Shown: in pieces, positions 1 through 11,735 of the stretch
Layout of the letters: the number at the start of each line of letters is the position of its first letter
Position numbering within the stretch: the first letter of the stretch is position 1
From: Kwoniella dejecticola CBS 10117
Lineage: Eukaryota > Basidiomycota > Tremellomycetes > Tremellales > Cryptococcaceae
Reading direction: 5' to 3'
Length of the DNA: 64,000 nt
Assembly (NCBI RefSeq): GCF_000512565.2
Contig: NC_089305.1
Coordinates: forward strand, 992,001-1,056,000
Translations under genes and position numbers: made by a program
The notes under the pieces: generated by a model
The model's database searches: none
Told to the model about the DNA's origin: nothing
Seen by the model: only the letters and a program-made list of their open reading frames with translations

Positions 1-3000
1 GAACCACACCGGGTCTGCCTTCTGCAATCTCGCATATGACAATGAATGTCAATTCCGGGACGATCTGAGGAGATGAGGTGATGATCGCTTGTCCAGCTTG
101 TAATGGCAAAGCCATAAAGCAGGTCCGTGATTTGCAAGTGGCCAAGTGACGAGATGAATCAACCATCGTTCTGATTTTCTGCTTAATTTTCGCCGACGTG
201 ATTGGCCAACGATTCCGCTTGCTCACTAGGCGCCTCTGCTGAACGGCAGAGCTACGTGCGAATCACCCACACAGGCCAAATTCCTCGTTCTCATGTGAGG
301 CCAGAAGCGGGGTGGAAACACCTGGGGGTAGTCCAACCTTCCCTCATCCAAGTCTGCCGAGAATGGCTGAGGTCGTGGCAGACTCTGTGTGCAACAAGTA
401 GTCGAGAAAGCGCGAGTATGAAGCGACATACTGTAGGAGGCTTCAGCCGCGCTTTGCTGGGTCTCGGTATCGCTCACAACATCTCATGTCCCACTGAGTT
501 CATGTTGGTATCTATCGTGCGAGACCACTGGCCACTCGTCTCGCGATGACGACGATTCTGATCACAGGTGACGATTAGCGAGACGGGTTTCGTCGGCAGA
601 AGGAAGAAGACGCCCACATTTTCCGGGCACATATGCAAAGTGAAACGACGATCTCCAGCGTGCATTTGTCTATGTGAATCATTGAAACATCTGCTGACAT
701 AGTCAGAATGGAAGCCCTCGCGCGCATCGTTGCGATCTATTCGATCTGACATGCACTTGCATCTAGTCAATGTGCCAGGTGAGGTGAGTCATATCGTCGC
801 TTAGCGTTGTAACATGCCTCTCCGTTCAGCGGGCAGAACGCCCGATCTGAAGCTGATTCATCACTGTATGTCCTCTGCACTCCTCACTTCAGGGATCAAT
901 GCTTCGTCACAACACTCGCTCGTGCTGCTCAACCCACTTGGCTGACACTGCTGTACATAGAGAAATGGGCCGTCGAAAATGCCCTCGCAAGTAGCCTACT
1001 CACATAGGCTTGGGCGTAAGATCACTTCACCATCATGAGCAGCTGCTACCACATTCGCCACAGTAGGAATCACCTTTGCGTACCAGCGATCAGGCAGACA
1101 GATCGTAAGTCTACACATGTGTCATGAAGCAGCGTGGTCAGCTCCACTTCCACACCTATCAGGTTGTGCATGAGCCACACTTTGATGTCAAATCCGAATT
1201 ATACCGATATCAAACCTGATCTTTGCCATCCTGTCGAAAATCGGAATAACAGCCGATTCGATGAGCGGGTGAGTGCCTCCCTCTATCAGATCTACGAGAA
1301 TAGGTAGGGTAGTCGATCAAGTCGTTACCGCCGGTCTATTATTGATCCCCGCTCCGACACGAGCCAAGCAAAGTTCACCGAGTTAACTCGTAATTGATTG
1401 AAGAACTTGTTGGTGCTGGCTGCAGCGGATGAGCTGTCCGTGGAGCGGATATAAGGGCAACCGGTAACTTGATTTCGTCTTCTCCCCAAAAGAACGATGG
1501 GTTCATAATTCACGTTATGCAGAGGCTAAGGAACGAGCCGGCCCTAGTGAGGGTTGCTTTTTTGACGGTTTACGAGATTTCGAATTGGTGATATCGCCAT
1601 CAAGTAACCCGCTTTTGTACCTGAAGATCCCCCCTACAGTCACAGTCAGTCACCTCGGTGCCGCGTTACACCCCTTGAAATGCATCAAGGTACATGATAG
1701 GACCCCTTGCAAAGCTCGAAAGAGGGCTTGAAAGGTTCAACAGTTTATCACTTCGCCAATCGCCTAAAACTTGTAATTTGCACCTCCCGGTATACAGATC
1801 TGCCTATAACAGCAGACTCCCGTCTGAATTTACTACAGGGACAGATGTAGCTCGGAGAGAGAAGAGAGTTGGCCGATACTTTGCATAGCCTGAGGACGTA
1901 TTCCGTGATACATTTCAAGTTCAGTCGGAATCTGCTGTACAAGGTTTTCGTATATTCGAATTTGAATTTGGAATTGACGCTGAAAAGCTTGTTTTTAAGC
2001 ATTTTCCAAGGGCGACTGGAGTACGCAAGTAAAATTATAGATCCATTTCGTAATTGACCAACAAAAGTTCAAACCGCAGATCTGATTTTCGTTAAGACAT
2101 GGATCGGGTTCAGAATTCAGCAAGAAGGGGAAGTCTCCTCCGTTGCTGGCAGCCAGCATCTCAGCCATATGTTCGGCGGTTATCAAAAGGATTAATGCCT
2201 GAGGACCAGAAGCGAACAGCAAATACATCCAAGTCGACCCTCGCGGAAATGATCTCGTGTTAAATCCGCTCCCTCAGATTCGGGCTGGCCGGTACCTCGT
2301 TCCAGGACAAACAGAGCTCGCTTGCAGATCACATAAAACGATCAGTCATCTGAGGCATGTCAAGAGGACCAGCCGATGGTAAATGATTTACGCCATGAGT
2401 TCTGGCTGCACGTGAAGACCCCAATCATACAAGATGATCTGGCTTCGCCTCGCTTGCACTGACGATGCACAGAGGTATGGGGTTGTCACCCTCTTCGCCG
2501 TTGAACGCACAAGCACAACTTCGCTAGAAGGAACAAATCCGGGACACTTTCGGGATTGAAATCCGACCAGTTATTCAGGCAAACACCCTGAAAAGGGGTT
2601 AACTGTAAATGCTTAAACGATCGACTCGATCGCTTTTTGTTTTTGCGTTTGTGCCACCAATAAACAAACATAATTCACGGCATTGGCTGGGCTGGACGAA
2701 TACAACACGGATCGTTCTTAGAGCGGCTCTACATGATCTCACTTCTTAGCCTGTTAGTGATAGGTACATGATCAACGTCCACTTTTATTCGTTCGCTTGG
2801 CAGATTGCGTCAGCTCGATGAGATGAGATGTAGAACGGTCTCCTATGCTCCACGGACTCCGTGGGCGGAAATGCAATCCATCGAATTGAGACAAGATGGG
2901 AGCTGCACTCATCAAACTGTTCAAGCTGTTCAAACGAACTTGTGAGCTTGTGTAGCCGAAAAATCGGATGTAAGCCAACTTTTTTGCATTAGGTATTTCC

Positions 3001-6000
3001 GAACCGAGACATGCCCGTACTGTTCGTTTTTGGGAATTCGGTTGACTGCGAGACATGGTCATTTGGCTGAGACAGAAAGAACAAACATGGAATAAAAGAA
3101 CAGATCATTGAACTATCTGGTCAGCGCTTACTTGGCCGAACGCCAAGTTGCAAAACCCATCTCTCTACGGTAGATCTGATGTGTACACAGAGGCATGAGA
3201 AAATGGTAAAGACATTTAACCTCCGCAGTTATACCGATAGTTATCCCGTCCTTCCATTGTCGCTCGTCCGTTGTTTACGGCACCAAAACAAGGCAAAGAA
3301 CGGACAGACGGACGTGGGAACAAACGGATAATCATTTCTGAGTCAAATACGTCGTTGGCGAATTCGATGTGCAGCATGACAAATCGATGGAATCCATCTG
3401 TTCGACAAAGAGGTAGAAGATGATACGTGGGAATGGACTACGTGAGCTTCTCAACAGATTACCGTGATCAAGCCACAATTCTGGGACCATGCTTGCATCA
3501 TCGTCATCGGTTTAAGCGAGAAGTTTGCATCTGTGGAGAAAGACGATTGCTCATTGACGTCTATAAGCGTGTTCATTGGCTAATGACGGTGCATGCGGAC
3601 CGCTCGCATTAAGTGGGACCTTCTGATCCCGTTTCTTGCTGTTGGAGTCGATCCCGCATTTCGTGCTTGCCCCAGTGAATTGACAACACGACAAGACACG
3701 TCGTTACAACACCCCGGTAAGTAGCGGAAAAGCTGATCTCTGAACCCCGACACAGCACTACTACCTCAGATCGAATCTATAGAGCCCCATGACCCCGAGT
3801 CTGAGAGACATCACCCATAGAAGAACGATCATGCACCGCGTTGTTGACTTTTCGGAAATGCTGTACCGGACCCACTACTACAGTCGGACCGGCAATTCCT
3901 ACGCTATGCATTTTTCTACCTCAATTGCCCTTTTGTTACCTGATGTCTCGGACCCTGAGCTTTTTCAACCCCGACGCCAACCGCGAGCGTTGGAGCGATC
4001 TAACGATTTCCATCCATTTTCCTCGTACGTTATCGTGGGCGTTAAAGCACTGAAAAATCGTTCCGGGGTTAACGGAATCTAAGGGAACATCTCTCGATGG
4101 CCAAGGAACCCTTTGTTACCCTCGTCATGGAAATATCCTTCGAAAGCCCGCTCTGTGACCACGTCGTTTAAATCGACTTGTTCCCTCATTCGGTGACGTT
4201 ACCCCCTTTCCCCCCTTCCCAGTGCGATCTAAACTCTGCTTTTGTTGGTTAGCAGGAATAACGATTTCTGGCGGTCCCTTTTATCCGGTTTCTAATTAAC
4301 TAAACTTGCATCGGATTGGGGCAAGGCAAAGCAGGTCATCGGTTGTACTTTTCTTTTTGACCTGACATGTCAATCGGAAAATAAGGATGAAGAAGAAGGG
4401 TTGTTTCCATTCGCCTTAAAACCGCATGCATCCGAGGTTGGTTTCCGATCCTCCGTATTTTGCCCAGCTTGTCCTTTTGACTACCGAGACACAAGACAAA
4501 TAAAGAGAGACATCACCACACAAGCACCACCGTAGTTGGAGAGAGAACATGACTTTGACATGACATGAGTCGATCACCGATATCTTGTTTTCCCTTAAAC
4601 AGCGCACCAACGCATTGGTAGGTGGGTTAGAAGGATCGGTTCGCCCGAATCAACGGGATAAATAAGTCCAGTAGTTCTTTTAGATAGTTCTTAGAGCCGG
4701 TATAAGTGTCCGATCGTACAATACCCAATAACGGGCTGGATATAACCGCCCATCCTTGCACCCTAAAAAACCTTCCAATAACACCAATCTGGTTTATAAA
4801 GAAAGACCCGACCGACCCCCTCCCTCTTTAACACTTTCCGACTCCCTAACAATACATAAAACAATCAACATCGTTGATCATTATATCATTGATCTTCTTT
4901 ACTTGACTCGACGTTTACGCTTTGCGCACAGACATTAGAAGGATCAGTATCGACACTCAGGAAGTCATAGCCAGATTCAGGTAGATCAAGATCAAATCGA
5001 CTCCACCACTCGGAAAGAACATTAGTCGAAAATCTAAAAAACAAAGTTACGCATACGCTCGCGCGGCACACCCGACTCGTACTAGTTCATGCAGATCGCC
5101 ATTCCAGTGACCAACATCGTTCACACGCATACATATCTTGCTATCCCCATTGCATAGTCATTCGCCAACATCAAGAATACCATTGCTCACCATCGCAATA
5201 CACATCTTGATTTAAATGGAAAGCGGCAACAGATCGAGTGAAAAGGTGAGTTGATCTTGGTCAGCGTCATTTGTCCATTTCTTGGGAAAAATTCCTGCCG
5301 CGCCGAATCGTCTTTGACTTGCGTACTACCTACCTCACATTCCATTCCTCCTTTTATTGTGATTAATCGGTCCTATTTCTCTTGTCATTCCTTTGGATCT
5401 TGAATTCCAGCCCTTCATACTATCATGCTGCTCGAGCAATCAATCATAACCATATTGGTGTTGTTATTCATTCGTATCCGTGGGGAGGTGATGATCGCAT
5501 GAACATTAGATTTGCTTTCTTGTCGTTACTCGCGTTTGCGGGCCGGTGGGGATCAATCGGTGTATCATTGTGTATTGTTGTTGTTTGATGCGTTCTTAGC
5601 GGGATAGGGGGTTTAAGCGATTATCGTACCTTGTTGTTTCCTCTTTCTGGTCAAAGCGTATCAATCAGATTCCCTTTTCACCTCGTTTTTTTCACTTTCA
5701 CCCATAACATCTCTAGTCTCGTTCCTATGCGAAACACAATCTTGGCTCTGATTTTAGCTTCAATCACTGTCAATCCCATGTCTCAACTTTCATTCTTCTT
5801 TTTTCTGGTTGTGATCAACCGGATCTGCCGGGATCAGGGATTCTAGCCGATTCAGATGACCTAATCTTCTCGGTCATGATCACTTCCATCATGATGTACA
5901 GCATTGTTCATCTTTGATGGCATGTTATCGTGTTGTGATAGATATGGATGAATCGCGCACGGGGACTCCTTTCGGCCGGGACCACCCTGGTCTAGCGGAC

Positions 6001-6757
6001 CTCGTGTAATATTTGTCCTTTTCCCCACTTAACATGGTTTGATTTGTGATCATACGTTACCCTCCTTTACGGTGTTTTACATGCGAATACAGCGCTTTTT
6101 ATGATAGTGATGGTTCGGAATATGTGTGTGTGTATTGTTGATGGTGTACGTGGGGGAGTCATATATGAAAAAGAGAAAGAAGTAATCTAGCGAGTCATCA
6201 GTGTCCGATTGAAGGTTGTGGGTTGTGAGGCGTGGTCATGGGAATCATTTGACGCTATGGGACTGTCATCCATCATTCACTATTCCATGCTTATTGGGGT
6301 TATTATCGCTTTGACAACAACGCCTCAACCATCATCCTGCATCTAACCCCCTTTCCTCTTTTTGCTACTCTTCGCTCTTATTCTTTTTCTTATTTAAGTC
6401 GCTTCATCTTGACTGCCGTTCGTCCGCCGCTTGGCATCCCGTTATTTTATCACCGTCCTCTTTTCTTTTTCTTTCACCTGGAGACTTACTTCACCCTTAT
6501 TATCAATTATCAGCCGAAGCTGCCGGCCGTGGACGTTATACGTACATCACTCTTAGATATCGTTTGACGTCTCAGTTATGCTTTGAATTATCTTCAGACA
6601 TACTCTATTCTACACTAGCCTTGAAAGTCAAATTTGATTCTCATCAACTAGTTCCCGCTGGCCTTTTTAACATTCGATCTCGCCATCAGTTCCTCTTTTA
6701 TCGTCGTCCTCTTGCCACCCTTTTTATCATCGACGATCGGCCGCGTATCTTCCCATC
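1..6757. other. long stretch without a supportable gene
   Basis: Open frames here are short, many begin at TTG/CTG/GTG, and I could not chain them through splice sites into a coherent protein. There is no recognisable tRNA, rRNA, transposon or terminal repeat. From about 4.7 kb onward the sequence is T-rich and promoter-like, probably leader and control region for the cyclin gene that starts at 6758. An ATG at 5216 opens ten codons that run directly into a good donor (GTGAGT at 5246), so a non-coding or upstream exon is possible. Confidence 0.5.
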
Positions 6758-8088
6758 ATGTCTCGTCTACTCCCCGTGAGATACATAAATAACGTAGCCT
6801 GGTCATCCAATACTGACTCGATTGCTCTTTTCTTCCCATCACCAGCTTATTCGAAAATCGTCAGCCTACCCCGAACCAATATCTTCTGCTTCCTCACCTT
6901 CGTCCTCCTCAAGGAGTACCAAGCACTCGACATCATCGTCAGCTTCAGCATCAACACAAGCAACTCGTTTCACGATGTCTTCTTCTTCATCATCAGCTGC
7001 AATCCCAGCGTACCGACCAAGCACTTCGACCCCTCCCTCAGGAAAGAGGAAGGTGACGAAACCTGCTGTGTCAAGATCATCTCAAGATCCCTTTTACGGG
7101 CATGAGGAGACTGCGGTCATGTCTGCTCGATTCGTGAGTTAATGGATTCATCAAAAGGATCTGTCGCTTACACGTCATCGATCTATCTGCCTTTCAGATC
7201 ACTTCTCTATTCCAATGTCCCAACATACCGGCTGCTACTGCTCCCGGTGCCCCAACACCCACTCTCGCCCACTTCGTCGCCTATGCCTTACATCGAACTC
7301 GACTTCCTTCGGTTGTCACCTTTGCCGCTTTGATGCTCCTTTCAAGGCTAAAGCAACGATATCCTGCCGCAAGAGGTTCAAGTGGTCACCGATTATTCAT
7401 TTCCGCTTTCATGATCGCTTCAAAGGTGATCTGCGATGACACATACTCCAACCAGTCTTGGAGCATAGTAGCCCAGAAGATGTTCGCCTTGAAGGAGATC
7501 AACCAAATGGAACGGGAGATGTGCGGATACCTAGAATGGAACCTCAATGTCGCCGGCGATGAAATCGTCAACTTCGAAGCCAAGATTCGATCGGAACATG
7601 GTCCTCGAGCCGTTGCCCGAGCTTCATCTGCTTCTTCATCGTCTTCATCTGAGGGGTCCGTCATCGTTCCTGTGCCAGTGGTTTCTGCTTCTCGATCATA
7701 CCCAACACCAGAGACTACACCGGATCCTCAACCAGCTTCTCGACCTATCAGAGCAGTACCATCTCCGTATAAAAGTCGAGTCACATATCAACCGCAACAA
7801 CCTGCATTTCCTTCCCCACCAATTTCACCAATTGGCCATCACTCCTCACCCCACCCACCGCATTTCACCTCATCCGCCTCTTCTTCCTTACAATCATCAC
7901 CAGCCTCAGATGACTGCAAGACACCATCGCCAGTCACTCTAACCGGCCAACATCACCATCATGGCAGATCGTCCTCGCGACATCCTCAAAAAGGTTTCGA
8001 CATGACTCGAGCCTTTGATGGTCGATCACGAGCCCATGCCGTCAACATGCACCTTACCGGCGAACCGATACATGTCGGTGGTTGGTAA
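6758..8088 (+). CDS. Pho85-type (PCL) cyclin
   Basis: Regulatory subunit expected to bind a Pho85-like cyclin-dependent kinase and direct it to cell-cycle or nutrient targets. Exons 6758-6775, 6846-7133 and 7198-8088 join in phase 0 and give 398 aa. The open frame that begins at 6822 starts at TTG, so the ATG at 6758 followed by a 70-nt intron is the better start. Residues 1-100 are Ser-rich and low in complexity. The cyclin fold starts near residue 103 (LAHFVAYALHRTRLP, then FAALMLLSRLKQR) and continues through ISAFMIASKVICDDTYSNQ and MEREMCGYLEWNL, the signature helices of PCL1/2/9-type cyclins. The C-terminal 150 residues are Pro/Ser-rich with a His run (QHHHHG), and may carry turnover signals. 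The upstream region is unusually long. Family call is firm; which PCL subgroup is not resolved. Confidence 0.86.
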
Positions 8089-11000
8089 TTTTACTGTTGT
8101 CTCTTCCTCATATCACATATCTACAGTATATGTAATTAGATACCCCTGCATTCATCATACACCCCTTTCTCGTTGTAAATAAAATACCTCAGACACAATA
8201 CCATCATCACACATATATACATCCAAGTTATCATCATGTCTCCCATTTTTAATGGCGTGTAGATTGTCAAATCACATATCGTATCTCAATTACTAGTTAA
8301 TCGGGTCAAAGTCAGTCAGAAGTCAGTAAGAAGTTCGCAGATCAATTTTAAATTCGGAAACTATGCACTGCTTAATGCGTTCACTCTTCTACATTCTGCA
8401 CTCTGCACTTTGCACACTGCCTGCTGTCTGCATGGTGTGACATTCCTTGGCAGTACTGGGACTGGGCGAGGAGTACAATACTGGTACGCTAGCGCACTCA
8501 CGAGCCATCCGATCTTCAGAGTTGGTCGTAAGAGGAAGCAGATCTTGGGTTATACTAGTGCTTTTCAAGAGGGAGTACGGATGTCCAATTTATGTGAATC
8601 AGGACAAGTACGAAGAAGGAATGTTCGCACTCCATCTCAATCTCTACGAGTATCTTTGTTGTCGCATACCCTATTATTGTCGACCCTTGGTCGTTTGGTC
8701 TGGACTTTGTCCATCCAAATTGCACTGCCCTCGAATAAGTTGAAACGAAACTAGTGATGTCTCGTATACTCATTATTGATTATTGATCACTGGTACATTG
8801 ACTAAACATAGCTTGGTTAGTCTGATTTCCAGGCATTGATCTACCTATTTTATCACCTCGCAATCGAGATTGAGATTGAGATCTGATCTTTGGCACAGGT
8901 GAATCTAGTCGTACCTTGACCGTACAACTGTAGGAGTACGAGTACGAGTCAGACATTACATTGCACAAAGTTATCGTCCAGGTAAGAGTGAATCAAATTG
9001 TTAAATCTTGTGTCTGATTTAACTCAAGAGGAATGTGGCGATCAATGTCTGGGCAATGTCTCTCATCTCTGTCACATCTTATCTTACCCATAAACCTTGT
9101 TCGACTATTCACGCCTCATGGCTACTTGGATTGGCGCGAGCTTGAGCAAGATCTTCACCGTTTGGTCTTTCATATGATTCTCACGGCTTGACGGTCGATT
9201 GACCGAAATTACCATTTTGTCATGTTTCATTTGTCTATCAGTCTGTCGACATGGCGTAATCGGCCACTGTATGGTATGTACGGCGGATCAATCTGTACTG
9301 TTTCAGCATATAGCGTATGACCTCTCAGTGTTCTTTCGACGTAGATGTACCCGTATCAGTATTGATGTCCGCCAAACGAAGATACTTGTTACGCCACTCC
9401 CACATAAGGTAGCTAGCTGCTTTGACGTCTTGATATGACTTCGCCACAAGATGAAATGCAATTGCATCGTGCTCATACGTTCATACGCTCGTACGCTCAC
9501 ATAGAGAGAGAGTAATACCTCTTGACAGCAACAGCGATTATCGGCTTTATCGCTTTTGCTTAATTGCGTCGTAGCCCCACGTCATCTACCGACTTTTCGA
9601 TTCCAGCAATCGACCTTTGGCATCGGCGTTTTGATGTCATCATGTCATAACGGCATCGCCCAGATATCACATGGAGCCGTGGGCGTAAAGATGATGTACT
9701 ACTGCATCTCGGTCTCTTTTGACTCTTGACTCCCTTGATTCCGGTTACAACTTAGGTAATTACGCTCTTGGGCTATGCGATATGGAGCTAAAGGAGTAAC
9801 TTGCTCCGATTTGCAATTAGCGTTACCACTCCGCGTAGTGATGGCTATAGCTATAGTGCAAGCCTAGTTCTTACGGCCGTCCGATTTGTGAGGGAGAGGT
9901 CCTCACGATCCCTTATTCCCATGATCCAACCGATAAGATATGATAATTTACGACGTGAGGAACGCGTGCGCCATCCCGCGACGTCACCTAAATCATTACA
10001 CGTTTGAGAAGGAGAAGCGGAGATGAATCTTACGACAAAGACAAAGGCGGAAAGTGGCTGAAGCCCATGAATTTCGATTTCGATGATTCTATTCAATATG
10101 GGGCGGGAGATAGCTGCCCGGTTATTATTTCTCATACATCATAGAGCAGTATCTTATCTCCCTGATCAATGGCTATCCAAGCTTCCGACCGAGGGCTGGA
10201 CATCAACGTAAAGTCACGGTTTTGGGGAGATCTATCTGTATGGTATGGATCGCTCTCGGAATGGCTATTTCCGGCGGTCCCATTTTATCTGATCAGCACA
10301 ATCGAGCTTCGGTAGTAGGTTGGAGAGACGTCTAGGTAGTCGGGATCTTTGCCGAATGCCAGGTGAAAGTAGTTGTCATGTCATATCATGACAGCTCATG
10401 TACGTCTCTCTGGGGTGAGAAGATGTCGCATTCGGCACGCTTGAATGAGATCCAGAGATCTGGAATTGAATTGCGGCACACACGCGTACTCAACTCAATC
10501 TCTCAAAGTTCAATTTTGTCGGAACTTGAAGCACGAAGTCCAGAATATATCTTTCAAGTCTGCACAAACACTACTCTTGAAGAATTAATTTAGCTGAACG
10601 TAGTTTGCTTAGTCGTGTTCTTGCTTAGTGTCAGGCAAGAAAAGGTAGTGCCCTCACTGAGCTAATTGAGATGAATTATCAGGAGACGGCAACAGATCGA
10701 CATACGTGTGAAGTGTGAAGAAGATTGTACGACTGTACGACTTCATCATCATTATTCATATGCCCAATTCATCGACTTTGCCGTGAAGATCAGCTCATAT
10801 TGCTGATCTGATTGACTTCTGTCTCGACCTGATCTGAACCTAGATTTTGCCGGTCGTAGGAATGTCGTACGCTACAGTGTATGTATACGTTTAACCGCGA
10901 GCAGCTGAGTATGACCACGTACTTGGAATATACGAAGACTTGGTCAAACGCATGTAACTTGGCTTTACGATGAGCTACGTCATGACGCGCGAGAGCCACG

Positions 11001-11735
11001 TGTGTCAAGAGCCCGCCACTTGCTTAAATTGCCGCGGCGTGAACGAGGCAATGACAGAAAGGAGAAGTTCAGTTGTGCGATGCTCTAATCATCTGGATGT
11101 TTGTCATCTACACCTCTGCCTCTACTTTGTACAGACCAGACCATATCATTCTACTTTTCCCATTTCGACGCTGTTATTAGGTACTGAGCTTGGACGTAGT
11201 GACGAAGTGAGAGAGCAGTGACCACCATTTCGAAAAGCAAAGCCTTGAAAGCTACAATTTCCTGGTCCCCCCACCCTCTCACCCTCACAGATCCAATCCG
11301 CACTTCAATCATATCCCTCGCACTGACTTTGCATATTCTGTAAGGACATCAAGGCGAAGAACAGGCATTGTCTCAGGACAGGCGATATTGTCGAGCGCGT
11401 TGGTATTGGTGTTGAGGCTATATAACCTTTATACCCTTTCACTCCCCTTTTGACCCTCCCGTTTCTTCCTCTCTCACTCCTTCTCACTTTATCCAGCCGT
11501 GATAGGGGGACTCATCTAAATCCGATATAAGATCTGTTTATGCACATAAACTGTTCTCCTGGGGTCGTATCGTCGTGTTCTCAACTGGACGGTGTCCACC
11601 ATCATCGTAATCTGATCATCTAGCAGAAGCTAGCGGAAAGAACAGGAGACAAAGCGACTCAAAAACAAAACAAAACACAGACAGTGGATTGACTTATTCC
11701 TATTCTCGATAATCGACGATACGATACGAAATAAA
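8089..11735. other. 3.6-kb intergenic region, no supportable gene
   Basis: Both strands were searched for spliced genes and none with a recognisable product was found. The open frames are below 115 aa and lack family motifs. The stretch contains AT-rich segments and a short GAGATT-type repeat near 8864-8882. The last 400 nt before PCF11 are pyrimidine-rich, as expected of a promoter and leader. Confidence 0.5.

Noticed and set aside
6822..7142. Separate ORF with start at 6822
   Set aside because: The start codon is TTG; the segment is the second exon of the cyclin gene read through its acceptor.
7386..7664. 92-codon minus-strand open frame opposite the cyclin
   Set aside because: It is the antisense shadow of the conserved cyclin core; no motif or splice pattern.
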